A DNA stretch of 7,491 nt from an uncultured Erysipelotrichaceae bacterium (GCA_947175465.1 CAMWMY010000051.1:1-7491); one strand, 5' to 3'. Counted from the first letter of the stretch, positions 1 through 5,921 are shown. The notes: generated from the sequence alone by a model not told the origin. Program-made: numbers and translations.

Positions 1-27
1 GTATATAAAATAATCCCACTTTGTCAA
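1..27 (-). promoter_or_regulatory. Partial sigma-A-type promoter, cut by the left window edge
   Basis: On the minus strand, 10 bases after the ccpA stop codon, there is a perfect TTGACA -35 box (positions 27 to 22). A 16-base spacer then leads to TATAC at positions 5 to 1, the first five bases of a plausible -10 box whose sixth base lies outside the window. A TATATA at 7 to 2 also exists, but at only 14 bases spacing. This would drive a gene to the left of ccpA, in the same direction. No hairpin terminator is visible between the ccpA stop and this promoter, so readthrough from ccpA remains possible. Confidence 0.45.
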
Positions 28-37
28 TATTTAAAGT

Positions 38-1030
38 TTATTTTGTTGATTTACGTGCTGTAAAAATATAACTTAACTCAATTTCTTTATCAATAACTTC
101 ATCTTCTTGATGCAACATTTTAGTTAACAAACGCATAGCTACAGCTCCTAAATCATAATCAGGCAATTTAAACCCTGAGATTTGTGGGCGAGCCATCGCA
201 TTATATTTACTATCTAAAATGCAAACAAGCTCCATATCATCTGGCACACGCAGATTATTTTCATGCGCTGTATTTAAAACAGCCATCGCTTGTGAATCAC
301 GATAAGCAATTACTAAATCGTGTTTTTTGTCTTGAAAATAATTTTTCAAAAACATATAAGATGAACGATATTCTTTCGGTATTTGGATAAAGTTTTCAAA
401 TGTTAAGCCATATTCTTTATAAACTTTTTCTAAACCTTCTTTTAATTGCTTCATAATTTGTGGATTCTTACGATCCTCTACTAAAGCAATATTTTTCTTT
501 CCATTATCTAAATATTCTTTTACAAATTGCATAACTAAATGTTCATAGTTTACAAAAACACTACCAACCGTTTCATCTGACATTCGATTTCCAATAACCA
601 CAATCGGAACATGATAAATCGTTAATGTATGTAACTCTTCTTGACTTAATTTATCATTAAAAATAACCACACCATCTACTCTTGATTTGATAATATTTTC
701 AATGATTTCATTCATCTCTGTAATACCTTCTGTCGTCGTGTGTAAAGTAATATTATATTTATATATTTTTGCAACATCAATTAGACCATTAATAATTTGT
801 CCTGTATAAAAAAAGCTGGCTTCTGGAACAATAAGTGCAATATTAGTTGTCTTCTGTAATGCAAGTCCTTGAGCAATCGCATTAGGTTTATATCCTAAAC
901 GTTCAATAGCTTCCTGAACTTTTACTCTTGTATCTTCCCGAACTACATCAGACCCATTAATTACTCGTGATACAGTAGCCAATGATACATCTGCTTCTTT
1001 TGCAACATCATATATCGTAATTCGTTTCAT
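38..1030 (-). CDS. ccpA: Catabolite control protein A (LacI/GalR family regulator)
   Basis: This is a 330-residue LacI/GalR-family repressor, full length for CcpA. The helix-turn-helix lies at about residues 4-25 (ITIYDVAKEADVSLATVSRV). The hinge helix at about 49-57 reads PNAIAQGLA, with the usual Arg before GLA replaced by Gln54. Effector and dimer domains follow. The segment YDLGAVAMRLLTK at 292-304 and the C-terminal RKSTK closely match B. subtilis CcpA as I recall it; this region of CcpA contacts HPr phosphorylated on Ser46. CcpA with HPr-Ser-P binds cre sites to repress or activate carbon-metabolism genes. The position at the end of a murC-ytxG-ytxH-like block also matches Bacillus. AGGAG lies 4 bases before the ATG, and the gap to the preceding gene is 14 bases. 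No cre site is visible nearby. The usual GFDN segment of the effector pocket reads ILDS at 271-274. Another CcpA-like LacI paralogue is the main alternative. Confidence 0.87.
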   Translation of the reverse strand: MKRITIYDVAKEADVSLATVSRVINGSDVVREDTRVKVQEAIERLGYKPNAIAQGLALQKTTNIALIVPEASFFYTGQIINGLIDVAKIYKYNITLHTTTEGITEMNEIIENIIKSRVDGVVIFNDKLSQEELHTLTIYHVPIVVIGNRMSDETVGSVFVNYEHLVMQFVKEYLDNGKKNIALVEDRKNPQIMKQLKEGLEKVYKEYGLTFENFIQIPKEYRSSYMFLKNYFQDKKHDLVIAYRDSQAMAVLNTAHENNLRVPDDMELVCILDSKYNAMARPQISGFKLPDYDLGAVAMRLLTKMLHQEDEVIDKEIELSYIFTARKSTK

Positions 1031-1044
1031 AATACTCCTATTCC

Positions 1045-1611
1045 CTACAGCTTTTTTTCTTCTGTAGTATCTTTGTTTTCAACCTCTTTTTCTTCTAATA
1101 CTTTTTTAATTCCATAATAAGCACTTTCGCTCATTTGTAACATTTCTTTTTTTAACTGCTTCACTGTTTTCTTTACACGATGATCATTGCGTACACGATC
1201 CATAGTTTGATGAACATTATAAACAGCTCTTTTTATATTTTCTTGTTCTAATGTTTCTTGAATACCTTCTTGAAGAAAATGTGCAACATTCATACTTGTT
1301 GTTAAAACTTTATCTTTTCCACTACATAGCTTTTTTTGTACTTCTTCATTTTCACAAAATGCTTTTACACTTTGTGTCGTCTTTTTTAAAAGTAAATCGC
1401 TTCCTTGCTTCCATTTACGAATTTTAGCTTGTAGCTGTTCATTATTTTTTTGTGCTTCTACCCAAGATTGCCATTGGTTCGATAAATTTGTTATTTCATG
1501 TTTTACCCATTGTGCATCATACTTCTTTATATTCTTATCAGAATCAAGAGTAAAGACCGAAAACTTTGGTTCTTTATTATCGCTCCATTTTTCATTCTTT
1601 GCTTTCATCAT
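1045..1611 (-). CDS. Uncharacterised helical protein in the ytxH position
   Basis: I do not recognise a family. The protein has 188 residues from the chosen start, is hydrophilic and Lys/Glu/Gln-rich, is predicted mostly helical, and has no signal peptide or membrane segment. The N-terminal third is tryptophan-rich (several Trp among the first 65 residues, including QWVKHE and NQWQSWVEAQ). The middle holds two cysteines (FCENEEVQKKLC), and the tail is highly charged (EEKEVENKDTTEEKKL). It lies directly between a YtxG-like membrane protein and ccpA, where Bacillus has ytxH, but it lacks the glycine-rich N-terminal membrane helix of YtxH, so homology is not claimed. Three ATG codons stand in a row (1614, 1611, 1608). 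AGGAG lies 2, 5 and 8 bases before them, so the second or third is favoured. The gene overlaps its upstream neighbour by about 20 bases, which suggests translational coupling and perhaps a shared complex. Confidence 0.65.
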   Translation of the reverse strand: MMKAKNEKWSDNKEPKFSVFTLDSDKNIKKYDAQWVKHEITNLSNQWQSWVEAQKNNEQLQAKIRKWKQGSDLLLKKTTQSVKAFCENEEVQKKLCSGKDKVLTTSMNVAHFLQEGIQETLEQENIKRAVYNVHQTMDRVRNDHRVKKTVKQLKKEMLQMSESAYYGIKKVLEEKEVENKDTTEEKKL

Positions 1612-1987
1612 CATCGCTCCTATTTGTATTCACTACTTCTTGCTCCTCTTTGTTTTTCATAGAAAAAGCCCAATCTTTCATAACACTAAAGTTTTCTATC
1701 AATGCAACAAATAAAGAGCGAGCTGCATGCTTACTTGCTTCATGAACATGATCAACTGTATCACTTAATGAATTGAGCGTACCTAAAGGTTTTTCTAATA
1801 AAGTAAGCTGCTTCGTTGTCACTTCAGTTGCCTCTTTCATAGCCTTTATTGTAGCAATACTCTCTTTCGCTAACTTGTATAAATTACGCAATAAACCAAT
1901 CAAAAAAATAAGTACAACTACCCCTAAAATAGGAAGTAGTTTGTAAGAAACTGCACTTAATAGTTCTAAAAGTTGATCAAGTCCCAT
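1592..1987 (-). CDS. YtxG/DUF948-like single-pass membrane protein
   Basis: This is a small protein of 131 residues with one clear N-terminal membrane helix at about residues 17-36 (LLPILGVVVLIFLIGLL). A long, probably coiled-coil helix follows at about 37-105, with spaced Leu, Thr and Val (for example LEKPLGTLNSLSDTVDHV). The C-terminus is acidic (SDDDESKE). This architecture of a membrane anchor plus a heptad-like cytosolic helix is that of YtxG/DUF948 proteins, and the gene sits immediately after murC as ytxG does in Bacillus. The assignment rests mainly on position and architecture, since sequence similarity by eye is weak. Two ATGs are adjacent (1990, 1987). GAGGTG at 1998-1993 is 5 bases from the second, matching the spacing used by pepV and trmB here. 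The end overlaps the next gene. The function is unknown; envelope or stress-related membrane scaffolding is a guess. Confidence 0.65.
   Translation of the reverse strand: MGLDQLLELLSAVSYKLLPILGVVVLIFLIGLLRNLYKLAKESIATIKAMKEATEVTTKQLTLLEKPLGTLNSLSDTVDHVHEASKHAARSLFVALIENFSVMKDWAFSMKNKEEQEVVNTNRSDDDESKE
1617..1621 (-). promoter_or_regulatory. Ribosome-binding site inside the upstream gene, before a triple ATG
   Basis: AGGAG on the minus strand lies within the coding sequence of the membrane protein, where it spans the Arg-Ser codons. It is followed by CG and three consecutive ATGs. In the upstream frame the same GATGATGAT tract encodes three aspartates. The spacers are 2, 5 and 8 bases, which rules against the first ATG. 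Confidence 0.6.
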
Positions 1988-2014
1988 CATAACACCTCTT
2001 TTATCATTGACTAT

Positions 2015-2023
2015 GTTATATCA
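2015..2023 (-). promoter_or_regulatory. Candidate extended -10 promoter between murC and the ytxG-like gene
   Basis: The minus strand reads TGATATAAC just after the murC stop codon. This is a TGn extension followed by TATAAC, which matches TATAAT in five of six bases. No convincing -35 box is found 16-18 bases upstream, where the sequence falls inside the end of murC. A transcript starting here would have a leader of roughly 20 bases carrying the GAGGTG site. This is the largest gap inside the gene block, so an internal promoter for the last three genes including ccpA is plausible but unproven. Confidence 0.3.
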
Positions 2024-2028
2024 TATCA

Positions 2029-3333
2029 TTAATGAAAATTTTTCACAATATTTTTAAACTTATAAATATCTTTACTGCTCATAAATAAATATACACCATT
2101 TCCTAATTCTGCCACAGCTTGCGCACCTTTTTCATCTTCATCTACAACAAAAGCTTTAGGGCATAGTTGCCTTAAATCTTCAATTGTAATATCAATTCCC
2201 TCTTCTTTAATAGCATTTTCTGGGAAATGACATAAAACGACTTGATCCGCCTTTCCTAATGCTTTGGCAAAATCATTCATGAAATGATAAATCCGCGAAT
2301 AACGATCAGGTTTAAAGATTGCAAAGACAGGGCGATTTGGATATTTTATCCTCGCTGCTTCAATCATTAACGCAATCGCTGTAGGATGATGTGCATAATC
2401 ATCAATATAAATATGTTCCTTGCACTCTTCTACATGAAACCTTCTTTTTACACCTTCAAAACTTGATAAGCCATCTTGTAAAACAGCATATGGTAAGCCT
2501 TCCATAATACCGATAGCGATTACCGCTAAACTATTCCATAATAAAGGCATTCCTACAAAAGGTAAAGAAAAGTGTCCAAACAGCTCTCCTTTATAAAGAA
2601 CATCAAAACTCATTCCTTCTTCACCTTGGCTAAGATGAACAGCTTGCACATCATTATGCTCTTCTAATCCATAATATAAATGTTTTGTTTGTAGTGATAA
2701 ACTTCTAACATGCTCATCATCGCCAAATAAAACAATCCCTTTTTTCACCTGATTAGCAAACTCTTCAAATGCAGCTATATAATCTTTCATACTATGAAAA
2801 TAATCAACATGATCTAATTCAATATTGGTGATGATAGCATAATCAGGTTTATAAGCTAAAAAATGACGTTTATATTCGCAAGATTCCACAACAAAATACT
2901 TACTATCTTTGGGCATTTTTCCTGTTCCATCTCCAATGAGATAAGCAGTCGGTAAATAACTTCCCATAACATGGGCTAAAAGTCCTGTTGTTGTTGTTTT
3001 TCCATGCGTTCCAGCTACAGAAATCGAAGTGTAATCTTGAAGTAGCTTTCCAAGAAATTCATGATAATAATAGCAAGTTACGTTTGCCATCTCTTTCGCT
3101 TGTTTCACTTCTTCATTATCATCATTAAAAGCATTCCCAATAATGACGATGCTATGCTCTTGAATATTATTTTTATGAAAACTTGTAATGGGGATATGTT
3201 TTTCCTCTAATGCTTTTTGGGTAAAAATGTAGCGTTCAATATCAGAGCCAGTAACACGATGACCAAGATCAACTAAAATTTCAGCTAAAGAAGCCATTCC
3301 TGACCCTTTGATACCAATCAAATGATAATGCAT
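2029..3333 (-). CDS. murC: UDP-N-acetylmuramate--L-alanine ligase
   Basis: MurC is the cytoplasmic Mur ligase that couples L-alanine to UDP-MurNAc with ATP, the first step of the peptidoglycan stem peptide. The 434 residues match the Bacillus length. Visible motifs are the N-terminal nucleotide-sugar site GIKGSGM at 7-13, the ATP P-loop GTHGKTTTTG at 108-117, Glu150 in VVESCEYKRHF, NIELDH at 170-175, EGVKRRF at 293-299, DDYAHHPT at 311-318 and FKPDRYSR at 340-347. Six of the seven residues reported as invariant in E. coli MurC have counterparts (Lys112, Glu150, His175, Asn267, Arg297 or 298, Asp311 or 312). The seventh, Asn in the usual HNxxN box, is Leu264 here (GMPLLWN). The KPD segment is usually QPH. 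The reading frame is intact. An AAAGGGGG ribosome-binding site lies just after the upstream stop, 8 bases before the ATG. MurC is strongly supported; Mpl-type ligases are unlikely given length and context. Confidence 0.96.
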   Translation of the reverse strand: MHYHLIGIKGSGMASLAEILVDLGHRVTGSDIERYIFTQKALEEKHIPITSFHKNNIQEHSIVIIGNAFNDDNEEVKQAKEMANVTCYYYHEFLGKLLQDYTSISVAGTHGKTTTTGLLAHVMGSYLPTAYLIGDGTGKMPKDSKYFVVESCEYKRHFLAYKPDYAIITNIELDHVDYFHSMKDYIAAFEEFANQVKKGIVLFGDDEHVRSLSLQTKHLYYGLEEHNDVQAVHLSQGEEGMSFDVLYKGELFGHFSLPFVGMPLLWNSLAVIAIGIMEGLPYAVLQDGLSSFEGVKRRFHVEECKEHIYIDDYAHHPTAIALMIEAARIKYPNRPVFAIFKPDRYSRIYHFMNDFAKALGKADQVVLCHFPENAIKEEGIDITIEDLRQLCPKAFVVDEDEKGAQAVAELGNGVYLFMSSKDIYKFKNIVKNFH

Positions 3334-3347
3334 GCTAAAAGCCCCCT

Positions 3348-4085
3348 TTATTCCTTAACTGTATAATCTACACTATTTTCAGTTTGACTTACTGGTGTAT
3401 CTTCACCAAACAATGAAATTTGCATTGTATCTTCTTTATTGTAATCTTCTTCTTGTAATAATTCTTCAAGAGGAATACTTTTCGTAAAGGCACTTTCTGT
3501 TTCCTCTAATTGCTCGTTTCTTTCTGTAGTTATTTCTTCTACAACACTTGTATTTTCTTCTACAGGTGCTATTGGTTGCTCAATAACCTCTTCTTCCTCT
3601 TCCATATCGCTAGCTCCATAAATAGGAGAAATAATAGCGCTTGTTGAGCTCTTTTTTCTTTTTGGTCGAGCTTTTAAAATAGTTGGTTGTGCTAAAGAAG
3701 TCGGCTTTATAGGTTCTTCTTTGGCACCAAACATAGGAGAAATTACTGGAGAAAATTCATATTCTTTATGCGTGCTCTCTCTTTTCGCAAGATCGATTTT
3801 TGAAAATGAATGACTTTTGGTCTCTTTACTATCCTGCAAATCAATAGATTGAAAACGTTTCGATGGCTTCTCCGCTTTTATTTCTTTTACTTCCTTTACC
3901 TCTTTTTTAATAGGTTCTACTTCTTCTTTCATAATCGAAAATTTTTCTTTTTTCTCTTTTTTTACGCTCTTTTTTTCTTCTTCCGATTCCTTTGAGAAAA
4001 CAACCTCTTCTAATTCATCATCTGCATACACTTCTGTATCTTCTTCAAATAAAAACGATACAAGTTTTTTTACCACTTTATTCAT
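3348..4085 (-). CDS. Charged, probably disordered protein with duplicated motifs in the sftA position
   Basis: I recognise no domain. The protein has 245 residues and no signal peptide or transmembrane helix. It opens with a short amphipathic helix (MNKVVKKLVSFLFEED), followed by an acidic stretch and a very Lys/Glu-rich tract at about 30-75. Two copies of F-x-x-I-D-L follow at 78-83 and 94-99, then two copies of I-S-P-[MI]-[FY]-G at 115-120 and 152-157, separated by a basic ARPKRKKSS segment. The C-terminal third is acidic. In Bacillus the gene between ytpP and murC is, as I recall it, the septal translocase sftA, whose N-terminal region is also charged and carries an SPIYG box. This protein may therefore be a reduced SftA-like linker without the FtsK motor. 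That link is inference. ATGs stand at 4091 and 4085; AAAGGA at 4100-4095 is 3 or 9 bases away, so the second is preferred. Confidence 0.75.
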   Translation of the reverse strand: MNKVVKKLVSFLFEEDTEVYADDELEEVVFSKESEEEKKSVKKEKKEKFSIMKEEVEPIKKEVKEVKEIKAEKPSKRFQSIDLQDSKETKSHSFSKIDLAKRESTHKEYEFSPVISPMFGAKEEPIKPTSLAQPTILKARPKRKKSSTSAIISPIYGASDMEEEEEVIEQPIAPVEENTSVVEEITTERNEQLEETESAFTKSIPLEELLQEEDYNKEDTMQISLFGEDTPVSQTENSVDYTVKE

Positions 4086-4100
4086 ATTCATCTATCCTTT

Positions 4101-4436
4101 CTAATGTGACTGCAAGCTTTCTAAAAACTGATCAATTTGATCTTCTGTTTTTCTAAGTTTAGAGACAAAACGTCCAATTTCTTTTCCATCTTTAATAGCT
4201 ACAAAACTAGGAATTCCCATAATCATAAGTCTTTGACAAATCGGCATTAAACGATCACGATCAAGATAGTAAAAATGATATTTAGAATATTTTTGAATTA
4301 ATGCTGGGATAAAAGTTTCTATAAAACGACAATCGGCACACCAATCTGCACTAAAAGTAAAAATGTGAACTCCCTCTTTTTGATAAACTTCTTCAAATTC
4401 TTCTATTGATGTAATTTCTTTCATATTTTTCTTCAT
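4101..4436 (-). CDS. ytpP: Thioredoxin-family protein, YtpP-like
   Basis: This is a 111-residue single-domain thioredoxin fold protein with no signal peptide, so it acts in the cytosol. The redox motif is WCADC (Cys33, Cys36), preceded by a hydrophobic strand HIFTFSAD. The cis-proline loop is GIPSF (Pro76), and the end GKEIGRFVSKLRKT resembles Bacillus YtpP as I recall it. The xADWCxDCR context distinguishes it from classical thioredoxin (WCGPC). It presumably reduces or senses cytosolic disulfides; the substrate is unknown. The frame stays open 14 codons further upstream to an ATG at 4478, but that would overlap the lipoprotein gene and has no ribosome-binding site. AAAGGA at 4449-4444, directly after the upstream stop, is 7 bases from the ATG at 4436. 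An ATG at 4424 is a weaker alternative. It lies in the same order relative to murC as ytpP in Bacillus. Confidence 0.9.
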   Translation of the reverse strand: MKKNMKEITSIEEFEEVYQKEGVHIFTFSADWCADCRFIETFIPALIQKYSKYHFYYLDRDRLMPICQRLMIMGIPSFVAIKDGKEIGRFVSKLRKTEDQIDQFLESLQSH

Positions 4437-4443
4437 ATCATTT

Positions 4444-4449
4444 TCCTTT
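4444..4449 (-). promoter_or_regulatory. Ribosome-binding site that fixes the ytpP start
   Basis: AAAGGA on the minus strand begins immediately after the TAG stop of the lipoprotein gene (4452-4450). It is 7 bases from the ATG at 4436. It decides against the upstream in-frame ATG at 4478, which lies inside the preceding gene. Confidence 0.7.
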
Positions 4450-5202
4450 CTAGTGGCGAATATCATCTGGTTTATCATTAGAAGATGGATCTAATAATTC
4501 AGGCAATGAGCCACTGGATGAAATATTGGATTGTATTGATTGTAAATTATCTTTTTGTACTTCATTTATACTTTTCATCGAAAAGTTTTGTAAAACTTCA
4601 GTTTCATGGTAATCGATACTTTTTGCTAACATCATCATTATATGCATAATTGATTCAATTTCTACTTGTGCTATAACACTACAAATATTTACAATATCAC
4701 TTTGAAAATATAAACAATATTGTGTCCCATCTGGTATCAAGATAAATTGATAGCTATAAACTCTATCTTTGATATCTTTATAGTATCCCTTAAATGAAAC
4801 TTTCCCAGTGCCTTTCTTATCTTCACTCATCGTCACTTTAGTTAAAAGTTCTTTATGCTCTTCTTCATTATAAGGAACACCTCTTATCGTATCCGATTTC
4901 ACTTCTTCGTTAGTAGAAGAAGTAGTTTTATAATGTTCATTCATAACGATCATACTAGGATCAAAATTCATAACAATAGGATAGCCATTTTTGACAAATA
5001 CTTCACTTGTTTGCGTACTTTTTCGCCTTCCAACTCCTTTTGGCAAATAATAGTTGTAATACTTTTTTTGCATATTCGTATAAGAAGGCATCTCTATAGA
5101 GTCGAAGCGCTCTAATATTTGCATAAAAGAAGTAGTTCCCATTTCTTTAAAATGACATCCACAAAGCAGAACACAGAGGAATAAAATACTTATTCTTTTC
5201 AT
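4450..5202 (-). CDS. Uncharacterised lipoprotein
   Basis: This is a 250-residue predicted lipoprotein that I cannot place in a family. The N-terminus is a short signal peptide (MKR, then ISILFLCVLL) ending in the lipobox L-C-G-C, so Cys16 would be lipidated and the mature protein anchored outside the membrane. The mature part has a tyrosine-rich segment (KKYYNYYLPKG, about 46-56), a basic GVGRRKS, and a beta-rich middle. Two cysteines at 163 and 174 could form a disulfide. An amphipathic Met-rich helix (IMHIMMMLAK, about 185-194) is followed by a Ser/Asp/Pro-rich, probably flexible tail. It sits between trmB and ytpP. GTGAGG at 5214-5209 overlaps the trmB stop and is 6 bases from the ATG at 5202. 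In-frame GTG 5214 and ATG 5208 lie within or next to that site and are unlikely starts. An envelope role is inferred only from the signal. Confidence 0.82.
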   Translation of the reverse strand: MKRISILFLCVLLCGCHFKEMGTTSFMQILERFDSIEMPSYTNMQKKYYNYYLPKGVGRRKSTQTSEVFVKNGYPIVMNFDPSMIVMNEHYKTTSSTNEEVKSDTIRGVPYNEEEHKELLTKVTMSEDKKGTGKVSFKGYYKDIKDRVYSYQFILIPDGTQYCLYFQSDIVNICSVIAQVEIESIMHIMMMLAKSIDYHETEVLQNFSMKSINEVQKDNLQSIQSNISSSGSLPELLDPSSNDKPDDIRH

Positions 5203-5208
5203 ATTCAT

Positions 5209-5214
5209 CCTCAC
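5209..5214 (-). promoter_or_regulatory. Ribosome-binding site overlapping the trmB stop
   Basis: GTGAGG on the minus strand contains the TGA stop codon of trmB and lies 6 bases before the ATG at 5202. It decides the lipoprotein start, because the two upstream in-frame candidates (GTG 5214, ATG 5208) lie within or next to it. Reinitiation after trmB is likely. Confidence 0.6.
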
Positions 5215-5912
5215 TTTCTATCAATACTTGGAAGCTTTTTTTCTTGATGTTCTTCGTTTATCAAAGGTGTTGATGTAGCTTTTTTCCATACAGCACGATA
5301 AATGGGCTGTCCTAAATTCATAAAACGTGTCTCATATTCGCTAATCGCATCTTCTGGATGTTCTTCTCTTCGAAAATCAACACTAACATCATGGAGTATC
5401 CAACCTTCTTTTTGAAACTCTAATAAAGAATATTCAAATAGGGATGCATTATCTGTCTTCATTTGAATTTCTCCTTCTGGATGAAGTACATATGCGTATT
5501 GTTGGATAAACTTTTTATTTGATAAACGTTTTTTATGTGCTCTTTTCTTGGGCCAAGGATCTGAAAAGTTCAAATGAATCACATCAATTTCTGCCTCATC
5601 AAACCAGGATGATAAAGACTCTGCATCTTGATTAATAAACAACATATGATCTGCATCTGGACATTGTTGGATAAACTTTTTCATCGCAAGAGCTGCAACA
5701 TTTTTATTTCGTTCAATCCCAATCCATCCAAGATCTGTGTATTGTTGCCCCATTTGAATCCAATAATCTCCTTTACCAGTCCCAATTTCCACATGTAAAC
5801 AAGATCGTTCAAGGGTCTTTTTCCATTTTCCTTTATAAGTTGCTGGATCTTTAATCACAGCACTTTGCTCGGCTAAAAAAGGTTCTGCCCAAGGCAAATT
5901 CCGCATTCTCAT
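5211..5912 (-). CDS. trmB: tRNA (guanine-N7-)-methyltransferase
   Basis: TrmB transfers a methyl group from S-adenosylmethionine to N7 of guanine 46 in the tRNA variable loop, in the cytoplasm. The protein begins MRMRNLPWAEPFL, typical of the Bacillota family. The SAM-binding glycine loop is VEIGTGKGD at 41-49, followed by the acidic IERN at 66-69 and NQDAESL at 94-100. The diagnostic NFSDPWPKKR is at 115-124, TD in MKTDN at 153-154, and the C-terminal ETRFMNLGQPIYRAVW at about 194-209. All catalytic and tRNA-binding landmarks are present. The protein has 233 residues, about 20 longer than the usual 210-215 of Bacillus. The extra length is a charged tail after AVWKK, of unknown purpose. The ribosome-binding site TAGGTG uses the pepV stop codon and is 6 bases from the ATG. 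The gap is 9 bases, consistent with an operon. Confidence 0.97.
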   Translation of the reverse strand: MRMRNLPWAEPFLAEQSAVIKDPATYKGKWKKTLERSCLHVEIGTGKGDYWIQMGQQYTDLGWIGIERNKNVAALAMKKFIQQCPDADHMLFINQDAESLSSWFDEAEIDVIHLNFSDPWPKKRAHKKRLSNKKFIQQYAYVLHPEGEIQMKTDNASLFEYSLLEFQKEGWILHDVSVDFRREEHPEDAISEYETRFMNLGQPIYRAVWKKATSTPLINEEHQEKKLPSIDRK

Positions 5913-5921
5913 ATTCTACAC

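Noticed and set aside
184..390. Plus-strand open frame of 68 codons opposite ccpA
   Set aside because: It lies wholly antisense to a well-supported regulator gene and has no ribosome-binding site or recognisable motif.
1053..1062. Run of T on the plus strand near 1053 (A run on the transcribed strand) as a terminator before ccpA
   Set aside because: It encodes Lys codons at the end of the helical protein, no stem precedes it, and on the coding strand it is an A run, not a T run.
3810..3995. Plus-strand Phe-rich frame that looks like a membrane protein
   Set aside because: The Phe/Tyr/Leu composition is simply the complement of Lys/Glu-rich codons in the charged protein; there is no start signal.
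4437..4478. Fourteen-codon N-terminal extension of the thioredoxin-like protein
   Set aside because: It would overlap the lipoprotein coding end, has no ribosome-binding site and is absent from the usual length of the family.
4855..5115. Plus-strand open frame of 86 codons opposite the lipoprotein gene
   Set aside because: It is antisense to an intact gene with a lipobox and a good ribosome-binding site, and it shows no domain.
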